Source: Psychromarinibacter halotolerans
GTDB taxonomy: Bacteria > Pseudomonadota > Alphaproteobacteria > Rhodobacterales > Rhodobacteraceae
Assembly: GCF_029168315.1 (NCBI RefSeq)
Contig: NZ_JARGYD010000003.1
Location: forward strand, 62,001-126,000
Reading direction: 5' to 3'
DNA: 64,000 nt
Part shown: one piece after another, positions 21,672 to 30,391 of the stretch
Numbering within the stretch: position 1 is the first letter of the stretch
How the letters are laid out: each line of letters begins with the position of its first letter
Notes under the pieces: model-generated
Told to the model about the DNA's origin: nothing
Seen by the model: the letters and a program-made list of their open reading frames with translations, nothing else
Databases searched by the model: none
Position numbers and translations under genes: made by a program

Positions 21672-21700
21672 TAGGTAAGTTCCGCCCATTATTTTGTCAA
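21672..21700 (-). promoter_or_regulatory. Candidate promoter for the 43-residue protein
   Basis: On the minus strand a perfect TTGACA (21695-21700) is followed after 17 bases by TACCTA (21672-21677), a weak -10. The -10 lies in a 13-base word (gaccttaggtaag, 21667-21679) that recurs at 23363-23375. Confidence 0.45.
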
Positions 21701-21791
21701 TACTTTGTATATACATTTTCACTACCCGCCCGCCCCTTGCGCCTGCCCGCCTGCTCGCCCACACTCGCCCGGCTGGACAGAGGAGGATTAG

Positions 21792-23336
21792 ATGAACGGC
21801 GCCGAAACCCTTGTGAAAACCCTGCTTTCGAGCGGCGTCGATACCGTCTTTGCCAACCCCGGCACGTCCGAGATGCACTTTGTCGCCGCGCTGGACAGCC
21901 ACCCCGAAATGAACTGCGTACTGTGCCTGTTCGAGGGCGGCACGTCGGGCGCCGCCGACAGCTATTTCCGCATGAAGCGCGATGTCTCGGCGACCCTGCT
22001 GCACCTTGCGCCGGGGCTCGCCAACGGGTTCGCGAACCTGCACAACGCGCGCAAGGCCAATTCGGGCGTGCTGAACGTGGTCGGCGATCACGCAACCTAT
22101 CACCTTGCCTACGAGTCGCCGCTGAAGGGCAACCTCGACGGCGTGGCGCAGTCGATCAGCCACTGGACCCGCCGGGCCGAGGACGCGGTGTCCGTCGCGG
22201 GCGACGGGGCCGCCGCCATCCGGGCTGCGCGCGCCAACAACGGCCAGATCTCGACGCTGATCCTGCCCGCCGACACCGCGTGGAACGAGGCCGAAGCAGC
22301 AACCGTGGCCACCGCGCCCGCAGACCTCGTGCGTCCTTGGCCCGCGGAAATCACCGCCGCCGCCGCCCGCCTGTCGGCGCCGGGGGCGGTGCTGATCGTC
22401 AGCGGCGACGCGCTGTTCGGCGAGGGGCTGGAACTGGCCGGCAAGATCGCCGCCAAGACCGGCGCGCGGCTGTTCTCGGACACGTCGCTGCCGCGGCTGC
22501 GGACCGGGGCAGGCGCGCCGGTGGTCACGCAACTGCCCTACCCCGTGCCGCCGAAGATCGCCGCGCTAGAGGGCACAAGCTCGATCACGCTGGTGGGCGT
22601 CGGGCGTCCGGTGACTTTCTTCGCCTATCCCGGCAAGCCCAGCCTGCCCGAACCGCCCGAGGCCGGCGTGTTCCCGTTGTGCCGCCCCGAGATGGATATC
22701 CTGTGGACCCTGCGTGCGCTGGTGGACGAACTGGACGCCGACAGTGTGGACCCCGACCGCTGCGCGGGCAGCCGACCCGATGCGCCGACTGGCGCCGTGA
22801 CTGCCGACAAGGTTGGCGTGGCCTTGGCCGCCCTGCTGCCCGACAACGCGATCTTCCTGAACGAGGCGGTGTCCAACGGCCGCAACTATTCCCAGATGCT
22901 GCGCGAGGCCGCGCCGATCGACGTGCTGGGCAGCACCGGCGGGTCCATCGGGTGGTGCCTGCCGGGCGCCGTGGGTGCGGCGACGGCCTGCCCCGACCGC
23001 AAGGTGGTCGCGGTGACGGGCGACGGCTCTGGCATGTACACGGCTCAGTCGTTGTGGACGATGGCACGGCAGGGGCTGGACGTGACGGTCATCGTGCTGG
23101 CCAACCGGGGCTATCAGATCCTGCGCAACGAAATGGGCAACGTCGGCGTCACAAGCTACGGCGCGAACGCGCAGGCGATGCTGGACGTGGACGGCCCACA
23201 GCTGGACTGGGTCGCGCTGGCCAAGGGCCACGGCGTACCGGGCACCCGCGCCGAAGACATGGAGACCTTCGCCGCCGCCCTGCGGGCCGGGGTCGCAGCC
23301 GACGGACCGTCTCTGATCGAGCTGGTTATGGGCTGA
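21792..23336 (+). CDS. Thiamine-diphosphate enzyme, acetolactate synthase/benzoylformate decarboxylase-like
   Basis: 514-residue ThDP-dependent enzyme of the IlvB/MdlC group. The N-domain has FANPGTSEMHFVAALDS and the catalytic Glu in CLFEGGTSGAADSYFRM (~residues 51-67); the C-domain has the ThDP/Mg motif VTGDGSGMYTAQSLWTMARQ (~411) with Asn in ANRGYQIL. It is shorter than true acetolactate synthase large subunit (~570), and no ilvN-type small subunit is nearby, so it is more likely a 2-oxoacid decarboxylase or carboligase of unknown substrate. AGGAGG precedes the ATG. It appears monocistronic. Confidence 0.85.
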   Translation: MNGAETLVKTLLSSGVDTVFANPGTSEMHFVAALDSHPEMNCVLCLFEGGTSGAADSYFRMKRDVSATLLHLAPGLANGFANLHNARKANSGVLNVVGDHATYHLAYESPLKGNLDGVAQSISHWTRRAEDAVSVAGDGAAAIRAARANNGQISTLILPADTAWNEAEAATVATAPADLVRPWPAEITAAAARLSAPGAVLIVSGDALFGEGLELAGKIAAKTGARLFSDTSLPRLRTGAGAPVVTQLPYPVPPKIAALEGTSSITLVGVGRPVTFFAYPGKPSLPEPPEAGVFPLCRPEMDILWTLRALVDELDADSVDPDRCAGSRPDAPTGAVTADKVGVALAALLPDNAIFLNEAVSNGRNYSQMLREAAPIDVLGSTGGSIGWCLPGAVGAATACPDRKVVAVTGDGSGMYTAQSLWTMARQGLDVTVIVLANRGYQILRNEMGNVGVTSYGANAQAMLDVDGPQLDWVALAKGHGVPGTRAEDMETFAAALRAGVAADGPSLIELVMG

Positions 23337-23362
23337 CATATCCGCTGAACCGATCCAAAAGT

Positions 23363-23375
23363 GACCTTAGGTAAG
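23363..23375. repeat. Second copy of the 13-base word gaccttaggtaag
   Basis: Identical to 21667-21679; the two copies lie in the intergenic regions on either side of the ThDP enzyme gene. The core CTTA-GG-TAAG is a 4-2-4 inverted repeat, so each could be a protein-binding site. Confidence 0.6.
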
Positions 23376-23468
23376 GAATACCGAACCTGACAGACCCGGC
23401 GGCCCTGTTAGGGTGGCACGTATCGGCCCCGCGCCTTTATTTGCCACCCATTTCAGGAAGCCATTCCG

Positions 23469-23837
23469 GTGCCTTTTCCCGTCCCTCCCCTTCTTGTCGA
23501 AGTCATCGGGCTGGTCGGATTCTTCGTCTACGTCATCAATTACATCCTGCTTAGCGTGCACCGGATCGACAGCCACGACTGGCGGCATTTCGCGTTGAAC
23601 TTCCTTGCCGCGGCGCTGGTGCTGATCGGACTGTCGAACAGCTTCAATCTGGCCTCGGCCCTGACGCAGGTGTTCTGGATGGCGATCTCGGTGCTCGCCA
23701 TGCACGCGCGGCTGCGCCCCCGCCACGGTGCCGCCCCGACCGAGACGGACACGGCGCTGATGGACGCCACCGCGATGCCGGTTGCGGTCCCGGTGCAGGA
23801 CGAAGACCCAGAGCAGAAGCCCCTGATCCTGTACTGA
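23469..23837 (+). CDS. Small membrane protein, CBU_0592-like
   Basis: 122-residue protein starting at GTG (AGGAAG eight bases upstream). Three hydrophobic helices (residues ~9-30, 41-58, 62-77) are followed by a polar C-terminus. The N-terminal pattern VIGLVGFFVYVINYILLS and HRIDSHDWRHFALNFLAA resembles the CBU_0592 family of small membrane proteins, whose function is unknown. A hairpin follows the stop. Confidence 0.7.
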   Translation: MPFPVPPLLVEVIGLVGFFVYVINYILLSVHRIDSHDWRHFALNFLAAALVLIGLSNSFNLASALTQVFWMAISVLAMHARLRPRHGAAPTETDTALMDATAMPVAVPVQDEDPEQKPLILY

Positions 23838-23858
23838 TCGCGCACCGGAAAAAGAAAA

Positions 23859-23882
23859 CGCCCCCGCGGGGTCGCGGGGGCG
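23859..23882. terminator. Rho-independent terminator, strongest for the minus-strand pyrimidine transporter operon
   Basis: Perfect 9-bp GC stem CGCCCCCGC/GCGGGGGCG (23859-23867 with 23874-23882). On the minus strand it is followed by a TTTTCTTTTT run, so it ends the ABC operon whose last gene stops at 23917; it may also stop the converging plus-strand gene. Confidence 0.85.
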
Positions 23883-23916
23883 CTTACGATGTTTCTTTCG
23901 CCGAAGCGGAGTGCGC

Positions 23917-24909
23917 TTAGTTCAGCGCCTCGTCGGTGATCGCGTGGGTCCACGCGCCTTCGCCGGGCTCTTCGGTGATCGCCGGATTGTCGGGCGACAC
24001 GGCGGACAGCAGCGTCGCGACGGTCTGATCGAAATCGGCCGGATCAAGCGCACCGTTCGAACCGGCGGTCAGCTTGGCGACCTCGCCCATCATGTAGATC
24101 TGATGGTCAAGCGTCTGCGCGCCGGTTTCGTCGGAATCCACCACGATTTCGGCGGCTTCCTCGGGGTTCTCTTCGGCGTATTTCCAGCCCTTCATAGAGG
24201 CCCGCACAAAGCGCACCATCTTGTCCGCGAACTCGGGGTCTTCAAGGTTCTCTTCAAGAACGTACAGGCCGTCCTCCATCATCCCGACGCCTTCGTCGAG
24301 GTAGTTGAAGGTCACCAGTTCGTCTTCCGAGATGCCCGCGTCCAGCACCTGACCATACTCGTTGTAGGTCATAACCGAGATGCAGTCGGCCTGCTTGTTC
24401 AGCAGCGGGTCGACGTTGAACGCCTGCTTCAGCACCTCGACGCCGTCTTCGCTGCCGTCGGTGGGCACGCCCAGCTTGGCCATCCACGCGTAGAACGGAT
24501 ACTCGTTGCCGAAGAACCAGACGCCCAGCGTGCGGCCGGGGAAGTCCTCGGGGCTTTCGACACCGGATTCCTTCAGGCAAGTCAGCTGCAGGCCGCCCGA
24601 CTTGAACGGCTGTGCGATGTTCACCAGCGGCAGACCCCGTTCACGCGCGGCCAGCGCGGCAGCCATCCATGTGGTGATGACGTCGGCACCGCCACCGGCG
24701 ATGACCTGCTCGGGCGCGATGTCCGGGCCGCCCGGCTTGATCGTGACGTCCAGGTCTTCTTCTTCGTAGAAGCCTTTTTCCAGCGCGACGTAGTAGCCCG
24801 CGAACTGGGCCTGCGTGACCCACTTCAGCTGCAGCGTCACCTCGTCCGCCGCCTGCGCGGCGCCGGTCCCCAGGCCCAGCGCCAGTGCGCCGATCAGTAG
24901 TTTTTTCAT
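23917..24909 (-). CDS. Periplasmic binding protein of NMT1/THI5 type, pyrimidine cluster
   Basis: 330-residue periplasmic protein with a Sec signal peptide (MKKLLIGALALGLG, cleavage after AQA ~21). The NMT1/THI5-like core shows QLKWVTQAQFAGYYVALEKG (~26-45) and IKPGGPDIAPEQVIAGGGADV, the region that in ThiY/RibY contacts a pyrimidine or flavin-like ring. It is the last gene of the dihydropyrimidinase operon, so its ligand is probably a pyrimidine base or dihydropyrimidine; this is inference from context. Expressed downstream of two permease genes and closed by a terminator. Confidence 0.88.
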   Translation of the reverse strand: MKKLLIGALALGLGTGAAQAADEVTLQLKWVTQAQFAGYYVALEKGFYEEEDLDVTIKPGGPDIAPEQVIAGGGADVITTWMAAALAARERGLPLVNIAQPFKSGGLQLTCLKESGVESPEDFPGRTLGVWFFGNEYPFYAWMAKLGVPTDGSEDGVEVLKQAFNVDPLLNKQADCISVMTYNEYGQVLDAGISEDELVTFNYLDEGVGMMEDGLYVLEENLEDPEFADKMVRFVRASMKGWKYAEENPEEAAEIVVDSDETGAQTLDHQIYMMGEVAKLTAGSNGALDPADFDQTVATLLSAVSPDNPAITEEPGEGAWTHAITDEALN

Positions 24910-24940
24910 CGTTACCTCCTTGTTGTCCTTCGCTGTTTTC

Positions 24941-25786
24941 TCAGCTTCGTTGTGACGGGTGCCAGAAGGTCACCCCCCGTTCGATAAGCGCCACCAGCCC
25001 GTAGAAGACCGAGCCCGCGATGGCTGCCACCGTGATTTCCGCCCAGACCATATCAAGGCCAAGCCGGCCTACCTCGGTCGAGATGCGGAACCCCATGCCG
25101 CGCGTGGGCGAGCCGAAGTATTCGGCCACGATTGCCCCGATAAGCGCCAGAGTTGTCGAGATTTTCAGCCCGTTGAAGATGAACGGCATCGCCGCCGGCA
25201 GTCGCAGTTTGAACAGCGATTGCCAGTACCCGGCCGAGTAGGTCTTCATCAGGTCGCGCTGCATCGCCGTGGTGTCGGCCAGCCCCTGCACGGTGTTCAC
25301 CAGCATCGGGAAGAACACCATGACCACGACCACCGCCGCCTTGGACTGCCAGTCGAACCCGAACCACCCGACAAGGATCGGCGCGATGCCGACGATCGGA
25401 AGCGCGGCGACAAAATTGCCGATCGGCAGCAGCCCGCGTTGCAGGAACGGCACGCGATCGATGGCCAGTGCCGCCACGAAGGCCGCGCTGCAGCCGATCA
25501 GATAGCCGGACACGCCACCCTTCAACGCGGTCTGCAGGAAGTCGCCCCACAGCGTCGGGGTGGACCGCGCGAAGGTCGCCGCGATCACCGAGGGCGCCGG
25601 CAGGATGACCTGACTGACGTTCAGCCCCTTCACCAGAAGTTCCCACATCACCAGCAGCATGATGCCGAACACCACCGGCACGGCGATCCGCGCCGGCAAG
25701 GTATCGTGTCCGGGCGACCGCGAGATCTGCACCGCGACGAAGGTCCCCGCCGCCCAGACGACAAGGGCCAAGATCACAGAGTCCAT
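24941..25786 (-). CDS. ABC transporter permease (SsuC/TauC/ThiX type)
   Basis: 281-residue BPD_transp_1 permease with about seven helices. The EAA-like loop is seen near DLMKTYSAGYWQSLFKLRLPAAMPFIFNGL (split between residues ~178 and 208). An extra N-terminal helix (1-20) precedes the standard core. It pairs with the neighbouring permease to make a heteromeric channel. Confidence 0.9.
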   Translation of the reverse strand: MDSVILALVVWAAGTFVAVQISRSPGHDTLPARIAVPVVFGIMLLVMWELLVKGLNVSQVILPAPSVIAATFARSTPTLWGDFLQTALKGGVSGYLIGCSAAFVAALAIDRVPFLQRGLLPIGNFVAALPIVGIAPILVGWFGFDWQSKAAVVVVMVFFPMLVNTVQGLADTTAMQRDLMKTYSAGYWQSLFKLRLPAAMPFIFNGLKISTTLALIGAIVAEYFGSPTRGMGFRISTEVGRLGLDMVWAEITVAAIAGSVFYGLVALIERGVTFWHPSQRS

Positions 25787-25832
25787 GTGGCGGCCTCCGT
25801 TCCGTCGTATCCGGTCGGTCGCATCGGTCGTG

Positions 25833-26690
25833 TCATCGTGCGAACCCCATCCGTTTCATGGCCGCCGTCTGCATCAGCGACACCACCGTCACCAGCACCC
25901 CGGCCAGAACGGCGGCGGCGATCAGCGCCGACCAGATCATCATCGGGTTGCCGAACTGGTCGCCGATCAGAATTCGCGCGCCCAGACCCCGGACGGCCCC
26001 GGTCGGCAGTTCTCCGACGATGGTGCCGACCAGCGCCGCGGCGATGCCGACCTTGAGCGAGGTGAACAGGTACGGGACCGAAGACGGGAAACGCAGCCGC
26101 CAGAAGCTTTGCCAGCCGGTCGCGGACCACGTCTTCATAAGATCCAGTTGCATCGCGTCGGGCGACTTCAGCCCCTTCACCATGCCCACGAGGACCGGGA
26201 AATAGCACAGGTATGCGCTGATGATCGCCTTCGGCACCGCGCGGCCATCGACCCCGAGCGAGGCGAGCACGACGATGATCATCGGGGCCAGCGCCACGAT
26301 GGGGATCGTCTGGCTGATGATCGCCCACGGCATCAGGCTCATCGACACCGGACGGCTATAGACGATGCCGACGGCCATCAGGATACCGGTCAGCGTGCCC
26401 AGCGCGAAGCCGGCGAGCGTCGAGGACAGGGTGATCCAGCCGTGGAACACGAGGCTGCGCTTGGACGTGACCTTGGTGTCGAACACGGTCTTGCGGAACT
26501 CTGCCCAGACCTGATGCGGCGCGGGCAGGCGCGGTCGGTCCTGGCTCATTGTGTCGGTGACGATCTCGGAGAACGTCAGCGGGCCGTCGGCGCGGTCCAG
26601 CGTCCATGCGCTGTTCATCCAGATCGCGGCGGCGTACCAGATGCCGACGATCACCAGCAGCACGGTAAGAACGGGCAGCACGTTACGCAT
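25833..26690 (-). CDS. ABC transporter permease (SsuC/TauC/ThiX type), partner
   Basis: 285-residue permease of the same family as the gene downstream (24941-25786), with the EAA loop around DLMKTWSATGWQSFWRLRFP. Residues 1-20 form a membrane anchor followed by a periplasmic stretch (~24-75). Its start overlaps a 70-residue membrane-protein gene by 8 bases, pointing to translational coupling. Confidence 0.9.
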   Translation of the reverse strand: MRNVLPVLTVLLVIVGIWYAAAIWMNSAWTLDRADGPLTFSEIVTDTMSQDRPRLPAPHQVWAEFRKTVFDTKVTSKRSLVFHGWITLSSTLAGFALGTLTGILMAVGIVYSRPVSMSLMPWAIISQTIPIVALAPMIIVVLASLGVDGRAVPKAIISAYLCYFPVLVGMVKGLKSPDAMQLDLMKTWSATGWQSFWRLRFPSSVPYLFTSLKVGIAAALVGTIVGELPTGAVRGLGARILIGDQFGNPMMIWSALIAAAVLAGVLVTVVSLMQTAAMKRMGFAR

Positions 26691-26895
26691 CGCGGTTCTC
26701 CCTGCGGGCGCGAATCCGACGCTGGATCAGGCCGAAGATCTCGTTGGCCAGCAGCAAGGGCAGCAACAGAAGGCCGAGGCTGAGAAGATCCCAGCCACCG
26801 TCGGTTTCGGCGGTGCCGCCACGAAGAACCCACAGGATCAGCAGGACCAGCCACAGGACGGCGCCGATGATCAGAAGCCAGCGTCGCGCGGTCAT
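26683..26895 (-). CDS. Small two-helix membrane protein in pyrimidine transporter operon
   Basis: 70-residue protein with two hydrophobic helices (residues ~6-23 and ~38-57) separated by a short acidic loop and ending in a basic tail (RRIRARRENRDA). No family recognised. Overlap with the permease gene indicates that it belongs to the operon and may be an accessory membrane subunit. Confidence 0.7.
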   Translation of the reverse strand: MTARRWLLIIGAVLWLVLLILWVLRGGTAETDGGWDLLSLGLLLLPLLLANEIFGLIQRRIRARRENRDA

Positions 26896-26923
26896 CGGCC
26901 CCCCTCCGACGCCTTCGGCGCCA

Positions 26924-27100
26924 CCTCCCCCCGCCGGGGGGAGGACCGTCGCTCTGCGAGCGACGGGTCGTGCACCACGCCCGCGATCCGCCTCTCCTCC
27001 CCATGCAAGGGGGAGGCCGGGAGGGGGTCAGCCAGACACGATCCCAAACGACCAAGCACCACGTCCGCGATCCGTCCCTCCTCCCCCTGCAAGGGGGAGG
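26924..27100. repeat. Cluster of three REP-like palindromes
   Basis: Three GC-rich palindromes built on CCTCCCCC...GGGGGAGG: 26924-26944 (9-bp stem), 26996-27016 (loop ATGCAA) and 27080-27100 (8-bp stem, loop TGCAA). The last two lie in an imperfect ~85-base direct repeat that also shares gcgatccg upstream and cgggaggggg downstream. They fill the gap between the ATPase gene and the 70-residue membrane-protein gene. Confidence 0.85.
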
Positions 27101-27135
27101 TCGGGAGGGGGGCCGAAGCCCCAAGCACGACAGCC

Positions 27136-27912
27136 TCATTCATCATAGGCATGCCCCGCCCGCAGCCCTTCGCGCACCCGATGCGCGATCTCAAGGAACT
27201 CCTTGCTGTCGCGGATATCCAACGGCCGATCCTTCGGCAGCGGGCTGTCGATCACGTCGGTGATCCGCCCCGGACGCGGGCTCATCACGACGATCTTGGT
27301 CGATAGGTACACCGCCTCGGGGATCGAGTGGGTGACGAACGCGATGGTCTTCTCGGTCCGGGCCCATAGCGACAGCAGCTGTTCGTTCAGGTGGTCGCGC
27401 ACGATCTCGTCCAGCGCGCCGAACGGTTCGTCCATCAGCAGGATGTCCGCGTCGAACGCCAGCGCCCGCGCAATCGAGGCGCGCTGCTGCATCCCGCCGG
27501 ACAACTGCCACGGGTACTTCTTCTCGAATCCCGAAAGCTCGACCAACTCCAGCACGCGCGCGACACGATCCGACAATTCCGCCTTCGGATAGCCCATGAT
27601 CTCGAGCGGAAGGCGCACATTTCCCGCAATCGTCCGCCACGGGTACAGCCCCGCCGCCTGGAAGACATAGCCATAGGCCCGGCTGCGCCGCGCCTCGTCG
27701 GCGGTCATGCCGTTGACCGACAGCGTGCCGCCGGTCGGCGTTTCCAGCCCGGCGATGCAGCGCAGGAACGTCGTCTTGCCACAACCCGACGGGCCGATGA
27801 ACGAGACGAAGTCGCCCTTCGCGATCTCTAGGTTCACATCGGCCAGCGCATGGACCGGGCCGTCGTTGGTCTGGAATGTCAGTTCCAGCTTCTTCGCTTC
27901 GATGACGCTCAC
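27136..27912 (-). CDS. ABC transporter ATP-binding protein (SsuB/TauB/ThiZ type)
   Basis: 258-residue ATPase with Walker A GPSGCGKTTFLR (~39-50), signature LSGGMQQRASIARAL (~132) and Walker B ILLMDEPFGALDE, plus the switch His in VTHSIPEAVYL. Energises the two permeases and binding protein encoded downstream. Its start overlaps the upstream 138-residue membrane-protein gene by 4 bases. Confidence 0.93.
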   Translation of the reverse strand: MSVIEAKKLELTFQTNDGPVHALADVNLEIAKGDFVSFIGPSGCGKTTFLRCIAGLETPTGGTLSVNGMTADEARRSRAYGYVFQAAGLYPWRTIAGNVRLPLEIMGYPKAELSDRVARVLELVELSGFEKKYPWQLSGGMQQRASIARALAFDADILLMDEPFGALDEIVRDHLNEQLLSLWARTEKTIAFVTHSIPEAVYLSTKIVVMSPRPGRITDVIDSPLPKDRPLDIRDSKEFLEIAHRVREGLRAGHAYDE

Positions 27913-28325
27913 GTCTCGTCTTCTTTCTTCTCAAGTCCCCAGCCGCGCACGACCCACACCACCGCGCCCGACACCGCGCCGCCGGCCAGCAGCACCGCAA
28001 GAAACGGCAGGCTGGTGAACACGCCGTCGATCATCGACACGCCCATCATCCCGCGCAGGACCACCAGCGTGACGATGGGCAGCGGCGCCATCGCGACAAC
28101 GTAGGGACCAAGCGTCGTAAGGTTCCACTGGTTCAGGAAGAACACCACGACAGCCCCCAGCGCGATCGACAGCGCACCGACCGGCACCATCAGCTGGAAC
28201 GGGACCCGGAGGATCTCGACGATCCCCGCGCCCGTCGGCAGCGCCGACACCAGCACGATGAACCACGTCCCGGCGACGTAGCCGGCGATCAGGCCGGCCA
28301 GCGTATGTACGGGCCATTTCAACAT
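27909..28325 (-). CDS. Four-helix membrane protein of unknown function in pyrimidine operon
   Basis: 138-residue hydrophobic protein with about four membrane helices (residues ~5-30, 43-65, 75-95, 103-127) and a charged C-terminal tail (EKKEDET). No family recognised. It lies between dihydropyrimidinase and the ATPase gene, overlapping the latter by 4 bases, so it is part of the operon and could be a channel, a second uptake component or an assembly factor. Confidence 0.75.
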   Translation of the reverse strand: MLKWPVHTLAGLIAGYVAGTWFIVLVSALPTGAGIVEILRVPFQLMVPVGALSIALGAVVVFFLNQWNLTTLGPYVVAMAPLPIVTLVVLRGMMGVSMIDGVFTSLPFLAVLLAGGAVSGAVVWVVRGWGLEKKEDET

Positions 28326-28359
28326 GCGGGTGCCAGCCCCGGTCCCGGACGGCCGGGCA

Positions 28360-29814
28360 TCACACGCCGCTGGCGGGGATGCCCGTACGCTCGACCTTGC
28401 GGGGCGCGGTCAGCTCCTTCCACGTCGACAGCGCCTTATTCACCGGGTTCACCGGCTCGCGCTTGACGAACTTGCCGTGGCCCGGTTCGGCCTTCAGCTC
28501 GCCGTCCATCACGGCAACCTTGCCGCGGGTCAGGACGAAGCGCGGCAGGCCCTTCACCTCTTTGCCCTCGAACACGTTGTAGTCGATGGCGGACACCTGC
28601 GACGCGGCGGTGATCGTCTTCGACTTTTCCGGGTCCAGCACGACAAGGTCGGCGTCCGCGCCCACAAGGATCGCACCCTTCTGCGGATAGCAGTTCAGGA
28701 TTTTCGCGATGTTGGTCGAGGTCACGGCCACGAACTCGTTCGGGGTGATCCGGCCCGTGGACACGCCATAGGTCCACAGCATCGGCAGCCGGTCTTCCAG
28801 CCCGCCGGTCCCGTTCGGGATCTTGGTGAAGTCGCCGACGCCATAGCGTTTCTGGTCCGTCGTGAAGGCGCAGTGGTCGGTGGCGACGCAGGACAGCGTG
28901 CCGCTGGCAAGGCCGGCCCACAGGCTGTCCTGATGCTGCTTGTTACGGAACGGAGGCGACATCACCCGGCGCGCGGCGTGGTCCCAGTCCTTGTCGAAAT
29001 ACTCGCTTTCATCCAGCGTCAGGTGCTGGATCAGCGGCTCGCCCCAGACGCGCTTGCCCTGCATCTTGGCCCGGCGGATCGCTTCGTGGCTTTCCTCGCA
29101 GCTGACATGCACGACATACAGCGGCACACCCGCCATGTCGGCGATCATGATCGCGCGGTTGGTCGCCTCGCCCTCGACCGCCGGGGGGCGGGAATAGGCG
29201 TGCGCCTCGGGGCCGTTGTTGCCTTCGGCCAGCAGCTTGGCCTGAAGGTCTGCCACCACGTCGCCGTTCTCGGCATGGACCAGCGGCAGTGCGCCCAGTT
29301 CGGCGCAACGCTGGAACGAGGCGAACATCTCGTCGTCGTTCACCATCAGCGCGCCCTTGTAGGCCATGAAGTGCTTGAAGGTGGTGATCCCGTGGTCCTT
29401 CACCACGGTTTCCATGTCGTTGAAGACCTGCTCGCCCCACCACGTGATCGCCATGTGGAAGGAATAGTCGCAGGCGGCAAGGCCCGACTTGTTGTCCCAC
29501 CGCTTGATCGCATCGACCAGCCCCTGCCCCGGATCGGGCAGGCAGAAGTCGACGGTCATCGTGGTGCCGCCCGCCAGCGCGGCCTGCGTGCCGCTTTCGA
29601 AATCGTCCGAGCTGTAGGTGCCCATGAACGGCATTTCCAGGTGGGTGTGCGGGTCGATCCCGCCCGGCATCACATAGCAGCCGGACGCGTCGAGGATCTC
29701 GTCGCCCGACAGGTCGGGGCCGATCTCGATGATCTTGCCGCCGTCGACCTTTACGTCCGCCTTATAGGTCAGGTCGGCCGTGACGACGGTGCCGTTCTTG
29801 ATGACTGTGGTCAT
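28360..29814 (-). CDS. hydA: Dihydropyrimidinase (D-hydantoinase)
   Basis: 484-residue zinc amidohydrolase that opens dihydrouracil/dihydrothymine to N-carbamoyl-beta-amino acids. The metal site GGIDPHTHLEMPF (~51-63), the carboxylated Lys in HFMAYKGALMV (~151), and the second metal-site His residues (VHAENGD, VVHVSCEES) are present; the length fits the family. With the amidohydrolase upstream it forms steps two and three of the reductive pyrimidine pathway. Dihydropyrimidine dehydrogenase (PreT/PreA), which performs step one, is not in the window. Confidence 0.95.
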   Translation of the reverse strand: MTTVIKNGTVVTADLTYKADVKVDGGKIIEIGPDLSGDEILDASGCYVMPGGIDPHTHLEMPFMGTYSSDDFESGTQAALAGGTTMTVDFCLPDPGQGLVDAIKRWDNKSGLAACDYSFHMAITWWGEQVFNDMETVVKDHGITTFKHFMAYKGALMVNDDEMFASFQRCAELGALPLVHAENGDVVADLQAKLLAEGNNGPEAHAYSRPPAVEGEATNRAIMIADMAGVPLYVVHVSCEESHEAIRRAKMQGKRVWGEPLIQHLTLDESEYFDKDWDHAARRVMSPPFRNKQHQDSLWAGLASGTLSCVATDHCAFTTDQKRYGVGDFTKIPNGTGGLEDRLPMLWTYGVSTGRITPNEFVAVTSTNIAKILNCYPQKGAILVGADADLVVLDPEKSKTITAASQVSAIDYNVFEGKEVKGLPRFVLTRGKVAVMDGELKAEPGHGKFVKREPVNPVNKALSTWKELTAPRKVERTGIPASGV

Positions 29815-30094
29815 GTAGTGCTCCCTGTCTTCTGCCCGGTCCGTCCCCGCGCCGGTCTTCTGCCGGCAGCGTTCAGGGGATCAGGCGGGTCATGTCTTTC
29901 CAATTCGGATTGTTGTCGGGGATTGGCCGGACTTTCCAGCCCCGCCATCCCCGTTTCAGGCCGCGACCGTGTCGCAGCGCAGGTTGAAAGGTGTTGGACC
30001 GCCCCTTGCAGGCGCACGCTCGACCGATGTGCAAGCGGTGCACGGGCCGGGAAACCCGGCCTTGGCGTGGAACGCATATGCGTATCGACCGCGA
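29815..30094. other. 280-bp gap with a 12-bp palindrome
   Basis: No gene is supported here. The only clear structure is a perfect 12-bp palindrome ACGCATATGCGT at 30072-30083. It sits inside the pyrimidine operon, so an internal promoter before hydA is possible but not shown. Confidence 0.5.
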
Positions 30095-30391
30095 TCACGC
30101 AACCCCCGCGGTCCGGAACAGCGATGCCATCCGTGCGTATTCTTCTGGCACCCCGTCGACCATCGCGATGACCGTGCCGCCGACCGCGACATACCGCAGC
30201 GCCGGCGTCGCCGCCCCGGCCGAGGCAAGCTGTTCCGCCGCCGGCTTTGCGTCGGGGCCGTGCGAGGCCTCTGGCAGCACGTCCGCCATGCCCGGCAGGA
30301 CCGCGCCCAGCATCAGGGCGCTTGCCATCTTCGCGCGCCGCGCGTCGGCTGCGGTGATCTGCACTTCTTCGAATTCCGGTTCGTCGCTCAC
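30095..30391 (-). CDS. 98-residue hypothetical protein coupled to the N-carbamoyl amidohydrolase
   Basis: Starts at GTG 30391, overlapping the stop of the upstream hydrolase gene (GTGA), so it is probably translated with it. The protein is acidic at the N-terminus, has a hydrophobic stretch KMASALMLGAVLPGMADVLP (~17-36) that is marginal for a membrane helix, and a small beta-like segment RYVAVGGTVIAMVDGVP. No family recognised. The longer frame to 30454 overlaps the hydrolase and is not preferred. Confidence 0.6.
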   Translation of the reverse strand: MSDEPEFEEVQITAADARRAKMASALMLGAVLPGMADVLPEASHGPDAKPAAEQLASAGAATPALRYVAVGGTVIAMVDGVPEEYARMASLFRTAGVA

